Shown here piece after piece: positions 4,924 through 10,843 of a DNA stretch of 10,843 bases. Below the pieces are notes generated by a model, which saw only the letters and a list, made by a program, of their open reading frames with translations, searched no databases and was not told the DNA's origin. The DNA is from an uncultured Selenomonadales bacterium (GTDB lineage Bacteria; Bacillota; Negativicutes; Selenomonadales; Selenomonadaceae). Position numbers and translations under genes: made by a program. Numbering within the stretch: position 1 is the first letter of the stretch; the number at the start of each line of letters is the position of its first letter. The DNA is taken from contig CALFJC010000014.1 of the NCBI GenBank assembly GCA_937877655.1, forward strand, positions 1 to 10,843, written 5' to 3'.

Positions 4924-6735
4924 ATGGCTAAAGATATGACTAAAAAGAAAATAATAATCGTCGGCGGCGGCATTTCGGGCTTGCTCGCCACGATTAAGGT
5001 TTGCGAACTCGGCGGCGAAGTTTATCTTTTCTCCTATTGCCCCGTCAAACGTTCGCACTCCCTTTGTGCTCAAGGCGGCATGAACGCCTGCATGGACAGC
5101 AAGGGCGAACACGACAGCATTTACGAACATTTTGATGATACGGTTTACGGCGGAGACTTTTTGGCGGATCAACTTGCAGTCAAAGGCATGGTTGAGGCGG
5201 CTCCGAAACTTATTAAAATGTTGGACAGAATGGGCGTCACTTTTACAAGAACTCCCGAAGGAAATTTAGACCTTCGCAACTTCGGCGGACAAAAAAATAA
5301 GCGCACATGTTTTTCCGGTTCGACAACGGGGCAACAAATTCTTTATGCCCTTGATGAACAAGTTCGCCGCTGGGAAGTCAAAGGTTCCGTCAAAAAATAC
5401 GAGTTCTGGGAATTCATCAGGATTATCAAGAATAAGGAAGGCATTTGTCGCGGTATCGTTGCGCAGAGCATGAACACAATGGAAATTCAATCTTTCCCTG
5501 CAGATACCGTTATTCTTGCGACGGGCGGTCCCGGACAAGTTTTCGGGCGTTGCACGGCGTCAACCATTTGTAACGGCTCGGCTGTCAGCGCGGTTTATCA
5601 GCAGGGCGCGGAAATTGCCAACCCCGAATTTATCCAGATTCACCCGACTGCAATTCCCGGCTCCGATAAAAACCGTTTGATGTCGGAAGCTTGTCGCGGC
5701 GAAGGCGGACGCGTTTGGGTTTACAAAGACGGCAAGCCTTGGTATTTTTTGGAAGAAATGTATCCCGCTTACGGAAATTTGGTGCCGCGTGACGTTGCAA
5801 GCCGCGCCATTTTCAAAGTCTGCGTTCATATGGGGCTCGGCATCAACGGCGAAAACCGCGTTTATCTCGACTTGTCGCACATTGACGGCGATTATCTCTT
5901 GAGAAAACTCGGCGGCATTTTGGAAATGTATTCCGAATTCGTAGGACAAGACCCGCGCAAAGTTCCCATGGAAATTTTCCCCAGCGTTCACTATTCAATG
6001 GGCGGTATTTGGGTTGACAGATTCCATTTCACAAATATTCCCGGCTTGATGGCTTCGGGCGAATGCGATTACCAATATCACGGCGCAAATCGTCTCGGCG
6101 CGAATTCACTTTTGAGCGCGGCTTATTCGGGAACTGTTTCCGGACCCGAAGCAATGAAATGGGCGAAGAGCGGCAAAAACGGTTCCGAACTTTCTTACGA
6201 GGAAATGGAAGCGGCGCGGGTTGAAGTTCAGCGCGAATACGATAAGATTTTGCAAATGAACGGCTCCGAAAATGCACACAAGCTCCATCAAGAAATGGGC
6301 GAATTGATGTATAAATACGTGGCGATTGAGCGCGATAATATCGGTTTGGATCAATGCCTTGTCGAACTCAAAAAAATTCTCAGACGTTGGGACGACATCG
6401 GCATAACGGATCGCGGACACATTGCCAACCAAGAAGCAATGTTCGTTCGCCAGTTGAGAAATATGATTCTCTACGCAATGGCTATCACGAAAGGCGCACG
6501 TTGCCGCGATGAATCTCGCGGGGCTCACGCAAAAATTGTCCTCGAAAACGGGCAACGTAAACTCGACGAAAACGGCGATCTCGTCTTCATGGGACGCGAC
6601 GATAAAAATTTCATGTTCACAACCATTATCAATTACGATCCCAAAACCGAAGAGCCGATTGTCTCTTATCGCGAATTCGATCACTCGCTGATTAAGCCTC
6701 GCGCCCGCAACTACGCCGTCGCCAAGAAAGAGTAA
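4924..6735 (+). CDS. sdhA: Succinate dehydrogenase/fumarate reductase flavoprotein subunit
   Basis: A 603-residue catalytic subunit that interconverts succinate and fumarate on the cytoplasmic face of the membrane. The N-terminus carries the FAD dinucleotide fold (KKIIIVGGGISGL, 8-20). SHSLCAQGG at 44-52 contains His45, the position that binds FAD covalently. Active-site elements follow: HPTAIPG at 240-246, the catalytic Arg289 in VPRDVASRAI, HYSMGG at 356-361, and HGANRLGANSLL at 386-397. Thr and Gly residues around GSTTGQQ (132-138) fit the capping region. The GGAGG ribosome site is eight bases upstream; a second Met five codons in is an alternative start. sdhB follows after 13 bases. Length and motifs resemble the B. 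subtilis-type enzyme more than E. coli FrdA. Confidence 0.95.
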   Translation: MAKDMTKKKIIIVGGGISGLLATIKVCELGGEVYLFSYCPVKRSHSLCAQGGMNACMDSKGEHDSIYEHFDDTVYGGDFLADQLAVKGMVEAAPKLIKMLDRMGVTFTRTPEGNLDLRNFGGQKNKRTCFSGSTTGQQILYALDEQVRRWEVKGSVKKYEFWEFIRIIKNKEGICRGIVAQSMNTMEIQSFPADTVILATGGPGQVFGRCTASTICNGSAVSAVYQQGAEIANPEFIQIHPTAIPGSDKNRLMSEACRGEGGRVWVYKDGKPWYFLEEMYPAYGNLVPRDVASRAIFKVCVHMGLGINGENRVYLDLSHIDGDYLLRKLGGILEMYSEFVGQDPRKVPMEIFPSVHYSMGGIWVDRFHFTNIPGLMASGECDYQYHGANRLGANSLLSAAYSGTVSGPEAMKWAKSGKNGSELSYEEMEAARVEVQREYDKILQMNGSENAHKLHQEMGELMYKYVAIERDNIGLDQCLVELKKILRRWDDIGITDRGHIANQEAMFVRQLRNMILYAMAITKGARCRDESRGAHAKIVLENGQRKLDENGDLVFMGRDDKNFMFTTIINYDPKTEEPIVSYREFDHSLIKPRARNYAVAKKE

Positions 6736-6748
6736 AGGAGCGTTAGCT

Positions 6749-7495
6749 ATGGCTGAAAAAGTCAGATTTGTAATAGAGCGGCAAGACGGACCGGGCGCAA
6801 ATCCTTACACGCAAGAATTTGACGTGGATTATCGTCCCGGCTTGAATGTCGTTGCCTCGCTCATGGAAATACAAAAAAATCCCGTCACGGTTGACGGAAA
6901 AAAAGTTCCGCCCGTCGTCTGGGAATGTAACTGCTTGGAAAAAGTTTGCGGCGCGTGCATGATGGTTATCAACGGCAAAGCTCAGCAAGCTTGTTGTGCG
7001 CTCGTCGACAACCTCAAGCAACCGATTAAACTTCAACCTGCGCGGACTTTTCCCGTTATTCGCGATTTGCTGATTGACAGAACAAGAATGTTTGAAGCTT
7101 TGAAAAGAATTCAAGGTTGGGTTGAATTGGACGGCTCTTGGGAAAATCGTGAAGCTCCGATTCAAAATCCCTACACCGCCCGCACTGCCTACGAAATTTC
7201 GCGTTGCATGACTTGCGGCTGTTGCTTGGAAGCTTGCCCGAATGTCGGACCGCAATCAGATTTTATCGGACCCGCGCCGACTGTTCAGGCTTATCTTTTT
7301 AATCTTCATCCGCTCGGAAAATTCGACGCGCCCAAGCGTTTGAACGTTTTAATGGAAAAAGGCGGCATAACAAGTTGCGGCAACAGCCAAAACTGCGAGG
7401 CGGTTTGTCCGAAGTCAATTAAACTCACAAAATATCTCGCGCAACTCAATCGCGACGTGAATATCCAAGCTTTGAAAAATATCTTTGACAACTGA
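6749..7495 (+). CDS. sdhB: Succinate dehydrogenase/fumarate reductase iron-sulfur subunit
   Basis: A 248-residue protein with an AAAGGAG ribosome site in the 13-base gap after sdhA. The N-terminal plant-ferredoxin domain has C62, C67, C70 and C82 (ECNCLEKVCGAC, then QQACC) for the [2Fe-2S] cluster. The C-terminal domain has CMTCGCCLEACP at 153-164 and CGNSQNCEAVCP at 210-221. By family knowledge C153, C156, C159 and C220 bind [4Fe-4S], and C163, C210 and C216 bind [3Fe-4S]. The protein passes electrons between the flavin of SdhA and the hemes and quinone of SdhC. All expected ligands are present, so the complex should be functional. It is the last gene before a strong terminator. Confidence 0.95.
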   Translation: MAEKVRFVIERQDGPGANPYTQEFDVDYRPGLNVVASLMEIQKNPVTVDGKKVPPVVWECNCLEKVCGACMMVINGKAQQACCALVDNLKQPIKLQPARTFPVIRDLLIDRTRMFEALKRIQGWVELDGSWENREAPIQNPYTARTAYEISRCMTCGCCLEACPNVGPQSDFIGPAPTVQAYLFNLHPLGKFDAPKRLNVLMEKGGITSCGNSQNCEAVCPKSIKLTKYLAQLNRDVNIQALKNIFDN

Positions 7496-7514
7496 ACTTA
7501 ACACAAAAAAATTT

Positions 7515-7547
7515 CTCCGACAGTCAAATCGACCGTCGGAGTTTTTT
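7515..7547. terminator. Bidirectional intrinsic terminator after sdhB
   Basis: CTCCGACAGTC (7515-7525) pairs with GACCGTCGGAG (7531-7541) with one A-C mismatch and the loop AAATC. Six T follow on the + strand, and an A-run precedes, which becomes a T-run on the minus strand. It lies between sdhB and the convergent minus-strand gene, so it can stop both. Confidence 0.9.
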
Positions 7548-7556
7548 GTTATGAAA

Positions 7557-7889
7557 TCAGTTAAAGTTTGTCGCGAGAACAAACGCCGTTACACCGTCTT
7601 TATCAAAAGATTCATCTGCATCTGCTTGCCATAAAACTTCTTCAAGAGACATAAGTTCATCTAAAAAAATGGCGGCTTCATTCATTTCCGGCATACTAAA
7701 AAATTCAATTCGCCCGACAAAAACGAGAAAAATTTTTTTGGCTTTTCCAATCTCCGCAATAAACAACGGCGACTTCAACGCATTTTTAGCGGCTTGCAGT
7801 GAATTATTTTCAGCGTCAAGGCTTTCACCGAAACCGATACATGCTTTACCGAAATTTCCTATCATTCTTGGAATCTCGGCAATCGACAA
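7557..7889 (-). CDS. Stand-alone FtsZ C-terminal-domain-like protein
   Basis: About 110 residues, ending at the stop at 7557. The sequence follows the C-terminal (tubulin-C-like) domain of FtsZ: GKACIGFGESLDAENNSLQA corresponds to the ALMGIG...ENRAVEAA stretch, then ALKSPL (SSPLL), IGKAKKIFLVFVG (GAKGVLFNITGG), MPEMNEAA (LFEVNEAAEIV), and finally VTAFVLATNF (VRVTVIATGF). The N-terminal GTP-binding domain with its GGGTGTG loop is absent, and so are the linker and the C-terminal tail. The frame is closed by a TAG shortly upstream, after FtsZ-like residues (KTLDLSIAEIP). The start is uncertain: TTG at 7889 or ATG at 7865, and neither has a clear ribosome site. It may be a real small protein that touches FtsZ filaments, or the remnant of a lost ftsZ paralogue. 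It is not a functional FtsZ. Confidence 0.6.
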   Translation of the reverse strand: MSIAEIPRMIGNFGKACIGFGESLDAENNSLQAAKNALKSPLFIAEIGKAKKIFLVFVGRIEFFSMPEMNEAAIFLDELMSLEEVLWQADADESFDKDGVTAFVLATNFN

Positions 7890-7948
7890 GTCGAGCGTCT
7901 TCGGCTGAAGGACACGAAACTAAAAACGTCACAATCCATATTGAAATG

Positions 7949-7977
7949 AATTCAAAAAGGCGGCAGGGAAATGTCAA
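7949..7977 (-). promoter_or_regulatory. Candidate promoter of the FtsZ-like gene
   Basis: A perfect TTGACA (7972-7977) on the minus strand is followed, after 17 bases, by a weak TGAATT (7949-7954). The -35 lies in the 20-base loop of the inverted repeat CAGGGAA (7964-7970)/TTCCCTG (7991-7997), a possible operator. The weak -10 keeps this call tentative. Confidence 0.4.
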
Positions 7978-8067
7978 GGACGAAATATAGTTCCCTGACC
8001 CGCGCAAAAGGATTTTTTTTCGTTTGTGGAGGATTTTATTAAGAGTTTGACTCACGAAAGATTTTTT

Positions 8068-8096
8068 TTGACAGAAAAATTTCTCGGTGATAAAAT
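8068..8096 (+). promoter_or_regulatory. gyrB distal promoter P1
   Basis: TTGACA (8068-8073), a 17-base spacer ending in GTGA, and TAAAAT (8091-8096), giving an extended -10 (TGATAAAAT). Transcription would begin near 8103 and must cross the terminator at 8152-8189 to reach gyrB. The surrounding 35 bases are duplicated at P2. Confidence 0.75.
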
Positions 8097-8151
8097 TAAC
8101 AACATAAAACCTGTTAGATAAACAAAAGACGCAGGACGCATCTGGTTTTCT

Positions 8152-8189
8152 AAAAAACTCCCGGTCATTCGTGGCGCGGGGGTTTTTTT
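8152..8189 (+). terminator. Intrinsic terminator/attenuator between gyrB promoters P1 and P2
   Basis: AAAAAACTCCCG (8152-8163) pairs with CGGGGGTTTTTT (8177-8188) with one T-G pair; the loop has 13 bases and the T-run extends to 8189. The T-run leads straight into the -35 of P2. A P1 transcript stopped here would be roughly 85 nt long, with an internal AAAACC/GGTTTT pairing. Confidence 0.7.
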
Positions 8190-8216
8190 GACGGAAAAAT
8201 TTTTCTGTGATAAACT
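8188..8216 (+). promoter_or_regulatory. gyrB proximal promoter P2
   Basis: TTGACG (8188-8193), 17 bases, then TAAACT (8211-8216) preceded by TGA, repeating the layout of P1. Transcription from about 8223 leaves a leader of about 20 bases before the TTG start at 8242, which rules out starting the protein at 8188. Confidence 0.7.
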
Positions 8217-8241
8217 TGCGCCAAGAACGGAGGTAGAAATA

Positions 8242-10290
8242 TTGGACGAGAAAAAAAATCATACGGAAGATTACGGCGACCCGATTGAAGACGAGCCGCA
8301 AGAAGACGAATTGCCCGACGTAATGCCGAAAGAAGAAAATGACGACGAAGAAATAGAAGTTCATTTTGAGGAATCGGCGGCACAAGTCGCGGCGGTCGAA
8401 GGCGATTACAGCGCGGATCAAATTCAAATTTTGGAAGGCTTGGAGGCAGTGCGCCTTCGTCCCGGAATGTATATCGGCTCGACTTCGGAGCGCGGACTTC
8501 ATCATTTGGTTTATGAAGTTGTCGACAATTCGATTGACGAGGCGTTGGCGGGTTTCTGCACAAAAATTGATGTCGTGATTGAAAAAGATAATTCAATCAC
8601 GGTCAGCGACAACGGCAGAGGAATTCCCGTTGACATGCACGAGAGCGGCAAGCCGGCAGTGGAAGTTGTTTTGACGGTTTTACATGCGGGCGGAAAATTC
8701 GGCGACGGTGGTTACAAAGTCAGCGGCGGACTTCACGGCGTAGGCGTCAGCGTCGTCAATGCGTTAAGCAAATCTATGGAAGTTGAAGTCAAGCGCGACG
8801 GGAAAATTTATCGGATAACTTTTTCACGCGGCGAAACCGTCAATCCTTTAAAAATTATCGGCGAGGCGCAAGAAACCGGAACGAAAGTTCATTTCCTGCC
8901 CGATGACGAAATTTTTACCGTCAGAGAATTTAATTTCGACACGCTGAAACACCGTCTGCGCGAACTGGCATTTTTGAACAGCGGGATAACGATAACTTTA
9001 ACCGACAAGCGCGAAGGCGGCGAGTCGAGAACTTTCCATTTCGACGGCGGGATAAAATCTTTTGTCGAGCATCTCAATCGCAAGAAGGAAAAAATTAATC
9101 CCGCGCCGATTTATTTCAACGGGCGCAAGGATGATGCCGTTGTTGAAGTCGCAATGCAATACACCGACAGTTACCAAGAAAATATTTTCAGCTACGTCAA
9201 CAACATTAACACCGAAGAAGGCGGCATGCACCTTGCGGGATTCAAAACTGCTTTGACGAAAGTCGCGAATGAATTTGCCAAGCGGCACAATCTTTTCAAG
9301 AGCAATGACGGAACTTTAAGCGGCGAAGATGTCCGCGAAGGTTTGACGGCGGTTATCAGCGTCAAACTTCATAATCCGCAATTCGAGGGACAAACCAAAA
9401 CCAAGCTCGGCAACGTTGAAATTCGTTCGTTGGTCAACGCGGTTGTAAATGAAAGTCTCAGCGAATTTTTTGAAGAAAATTCCGCGATTGGCAAGCAGAT
9501 TTTGGAAAAGGCGGTAATGGCTGCGCGTGCCCGTGAGGCGGCGCGAAAAGCTCGCGAACTTACTCGCAGAAAAAATGCTCTGGAAATTTCTTCGTTGCCC
9601 GGCAAGCTCGCCGATTGTTCGGTTAAAGACCCCGATAAAGCCGAAATTTATATCGTCGAGGGCGACAGCGCGGGCGGCTCTGCCAAACAGGGACGCGACA
9701 GACGTTTTCAAGCGATACTTCCTCTGCGCGGAAAAATTTTGAATGTCGAGAAGGCGCGGCTCGATAAAATTTTTGCCAACGCCGAAATTCGGACGATGAT
9801 AACGGCATTCGGCACGGGCATAAGCGAAGATTTTGATTTAAGCAAGCGGCGTTACGGAAAAATAATTATCATGACGGATGCCGACGTTGACGGCGCACAT
9901 ATTCGGACGTTGCTTTTGACTTTTTTCTATCGCTACATGAAACCGCTCGTCGAACACGGACACGTTTTCATTGCGCAACCGCCGCTTTATCAAATTCGCA
10001 AGGGAAAAAATCATTGGTACACTTACAGCGACGAAGAACTTTCCAAAAAATTGGATGAAGTCGGACGCGAAGGCGCGACGGTTCAGCGGTATAAAGGTTT
10101 GGGCGAAATGAATCCCGAACAGCTTTGGGAAACGACAATGGATCCGCTGACGCGCACAATGCTCCGCGTCGAAGTAAATGACGCCGTCGAGGCGGACGAA
10201 CTTTTTACAATTTTGATGGGCGACCAAGTTGCTCCGCGCAGACAATTTATTGAAGAAAATGCTCTGCTCGTCAAAAATCTGGACATCTGA
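8242..10290 (+). CDS. gyrB: DNA gyrase subunit B
   Basis: A 682-residue ATPase subunit of gyrase, which with GyrA introduces negative supercoils. The TTG at 8242 is chosen because GGAGG (8229-8233) is eight bases upstream and promoter P2 overlaps any earlier in-frame start. Order of parts: an acidic extension (about 1-53, rich in Glu/Asp), then DQIQILEGLEAVRLRPGMYIG (60-80). The GHKL ATP site follows with EVVDNSIDEALAG (92-104), DNGRGIP (123-129) and GGLHGVGVSVVNALS (162-176). The QTK loop (QTKTKLGN) is at about 384-391. The Toprim domain has EGDSAGG at 473-479 and DADVDG at 546-551, and the C-terminal motif RYKGLGEMNPEQLWETTMDP starts at 616. No long Gram-negative-type insert is present. GyrB is preferred over ParE from the motif wording and general layout; ParE is the only serious alternative. 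Confidence 0.93.
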   Translation: MDEKKNHTEDYGDPIEDEPQEDELPDVMPKEENDDEEIEVHFEESAAQVAAVEGDYSADQIQILEGLEAVRLRPGMYIGSTSERGLHHLVYEVVDNSIDEALAGFCTKIDVVIEKDNSITVSDNGRGIPVDMHESGKPAVEVVLTVLHAGGKFGDGGYKVSGGLHGVGVSVVNALSKSMEVEVKRDGKIYRITFSRGETVNPLKIIGEAQETGTKVHFLPDDEIFTVREFNFDTLKHRLRELAFLNSGITITLTDKREGGESRTFHFDGGIKSFVEHLNRKKEKINPAPIYFNGRKDDAVVEVAMQYTDSYQENIFSYVNNINTEEGGMHLAGFKTALTKVANEFAKRHNLFKSNDGTLSGEDVREGLTAVISVKLHNPQFEGQTKTKLGNVEIRSLVNAVVNESLSEFFEENSAIGKQILEKAVMAARAREAARKARELTRRKNALEISSLPGKLADCSVKDPDKAEIYIVEGDSAGGSAKQGRDRRFQAILPLRGKILNVEKARLDKIFANAEIRTMITAFGTGISEDFDLSKRRYGKIIIMTDADVDGAHIRTLLLTFFYRYMKPLVEHGHVFIAQPPLYQIRKGKNHWYTYSDEELSKKLDEVGREGATVQRYKGLGEMNPEQLWETTMDPLTRTMLRVEVNDAVEADELFTILMGDQVAPRRQFIEENALLVKNLDI

Positions 10291-10300
10291 ACAAAAAAAA

Positions 10301-10332
10301 ACTCTCGCAGGAAAAATTCTTGCGGGAGTTTT
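10301..10332. terminator. Intrinsic terminator after gyrB, probably bidirectional
   Basis: An 11-bp stem (10301-10311 with 10319-10329, two G-T pairs) and a 7-base loop. An A-run precedes and TTTT follows. It lies between gyrB and the convergent minus-strand gene ending at 10354. Confidence 0.85.
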
Positions 10333-10353
10333 AAAATTTTATGGCGATAATTT

Positions 10354-10674
10354 TTATTCTTCGTTGTCAAAAGGCGCGTGAGCTTTACGCTGATATTTTG
10401 TGTGATAGTGAACGATGAATTTTTCTTTGTTTGGAATGTGGCGAATGTCGTCGATGTAGCAGAACTGGCGCGTCTTGGGATAAACCAAAATATCGCCCTC
10501 AAAAATTTCTTGGTCGTCCGTTATGATGAGTGTACTTTGTTCGGTCTCGCTGAAAGAAGCTTTGATAAGCGGTGTAACTTCTCGATTGTCGCGCACGTGT
10601 ACAAAAAGATTTATTTTAAGCTTTGCGGCTCCCTCAAAATAATCATCCAAGACGACTTTCAAATTGGCATCCAT
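10354..10674 (-). CDS. Small hypothetical protein
   Basis: A 106-residue protein not recognised as any family. The ATG at 10674 is preferred: GGAGG lies about eight bases upstream, and the earlier in-frame ATG at 10692 would place that ribosome site inside the coding region. It is charged, lacks a signal peptide or membrane helix, and has alternating hydrophobic stretches suggesting a beta-rich fold (KLKINLFVHV, STLIITD, GDILVYP, KFIVHYH). The C-terminus is polar and ends DNEE. It has its own near-consensus promoter and is flanked by terminators on both sides, so it is a single-gene transcription unit. Codon use resembles its neighbours. The good ribosome site and promoter make it a likely real gene despite the lack of a function. 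Confidence 0.75.
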   Translation of the reverse strand: MDANLKVVLDDYFEGAAKLKINLFVHVRDNREVTPLIKASFSETEQSTLIITDDQEIFEGDILVYPKTRQFCYIDDIRHIPNKEKFIVHYHTKYQRKAHAPFDNEE

Positions 10675-10700
10675 AAATTTTCCTCCTTCCATTTTGAAAT

Positions 10701-10729
10701 ATTTTAAAGAAATGTGTTGCCTCTGTCAA
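10701..10729 (-). promoter_or_regulatory. Near-consensus promoter of the small hypothetical gene
   Basis: On the minus strand, TTGACA (10724-10729), 17 bases, then TAAAAT (10701-10706). Start of transcription would be near 10694, about 20 bases before the ATG. This is the best -35/-10 match in the window apart from gyrB P1. Confidence 0.75.
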
Positions 10730-10731
10730 AC

Positions 10732-10762
10732 AAAAAATCCCCGCACTCTGCAGGGATTTTTT
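10732..10762. terminator. Intrinsic terminator of the gene at the right edge
   Basis: AAAAAATCCC (10732-10741) pairs with GGGATTTTTT (10753-10762); inside are one C-A mismatch and a further GCA/TGC pairing around CTC. It directly abuts the stop codon of the minus-strand gene to the right and would end that message just before the next promoter. Confidence 0.85.
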
Positions 10763-10843
10763 TCAAGTGGCGAGGAGCAAAAATTTCACTTTGTCGACAA
10801 GCCAATCGTCGATTGAAAAGCCGAATGAAATTTCTGCTTTGGG
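10763..10843 (-). CDS. C-terminal end of an unidentified protein (start outside window)
   Basis: On the minus strand the frame is open from the window edge for 26 codons and ends with TGA at 10765-10763, immediately before a strong terminator. The visible tail contains FGFSIDDWLVDKVKFLLLAT. Its position directly ahead of a terminator supports it being a real gene end, but the fragment is too short to name. Confidence 0.55.
   Translation of the reverse strand, partial: PKAEISFGFSIDDWLVDKVKFLLLAT

Larger units (their letters stand above)
7890..8241. other. Divergent regulatory region between the FtsZ-like gene and gyrB
   Basis: No supported gene in these 352 bases. They hold the candidate minus-strand promoter (7949-7977), a CAGGGAA/TTCCCTG inverted repeat around its -35 (7964-7997), a T-rich stretch near 8012-8020, a GGAGG without a good start codon (8028-8032), and the two gyrB promoters with a terminator between them (8068-8216). 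Confidence 0.6.

Noticed and set aside
8047..8121. 24-residue + strand frame with LTEKF wording after a GGAGG at 8028
   Set aside because: The GGAGG is too far from the TTG at 8047, and the frame contains the TTGACA/TAAAAT of P1, which explains the sequence better.
7846..8505. 219-codon minus-strand frame antisense to the gyrB leader
   Set aside because: It covers the promoters, terminator and gyrB start region; the repeated ITEKFF wording comes only from the duplicated promoter sequence.

Overview
The window (about 10.8 kb, moderate GC) is bacterial. Most likely it comes from an anaerobic Firmicute of the Negativicutes (Selenomonas-like) type. This rests on the combination of a two-subunit class I fumarase, a B. 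subtilis-type sdhCAB complex with a diheme cytochrome b, a gyrB with Gram-positive-like motifs, strong AGGAGG ribosome sites and frequent TTG starts. The taxonomic call is an inference and the genus is not fixed by the sequence.

Region 1 (1-2378) is accessory and decaying. It begins with the 3' end of an IolE-like sugar isomerase/dehydratase gene. Next come the two ends of a GPH-family sugar:cation symporter gene. Its 5' end carries a 4-bp TATC duplication that shifts the frame. Its middle (about 310 codons) has been replaced by an oppositely oriented HNH endonuclease gene with its own promoter, and GTTCAG is found at both junctions. A gene-free stretch with a terminator and a degenerate repeat follows.

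Region 2 (2379-7547) is a metabolic block on the + strand: fumarase alpha, fumarase beta, sdhC (cytochrome b), sdhA (flavoprotein) and sdhB (iron-sulfur protein), closed by a strong bidirectional terminator. Together these interconvert malate, fumarate and succinate and connect the last step to the membrane quinone pool. In a fermenter this probably runs toward succinate as fumarate reductase. The spacers are unusual. Fumarase alpha and beta are separated by 333 bp full of hairpins. The beta-sdhC and sdhC-sdhA spacers, and also the spacer after the iolE-like gene, hold arrays of 7-nt units. Each array has a different unit sequence, and two of the three are built as inverted arms.

Region 3 (7557-8241) holds a minus-strand gene encoding what looks like only the C-terminal domain of FtsZ, without the GTP-binding domain. 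It also holds a leader with two duplicated extended -10 promoters separated by an intrinsic terminator.

Region 4 (8242-10843) is gyrB, with an unusual acidic N-terminal extension of about 50 residues. It is followed by a terminator, a small unrecognised minus-strand gene with a near-consensus promoter, another terminator, and the last 26 codons of a further minus-strand gene.

The points most worth following up are the heptamer-array spacers, the transporter gene replaced by an HNH gene, the stand-alone FtsZ C-terminal domain, and the attenuator-like double promoter of gyrB.
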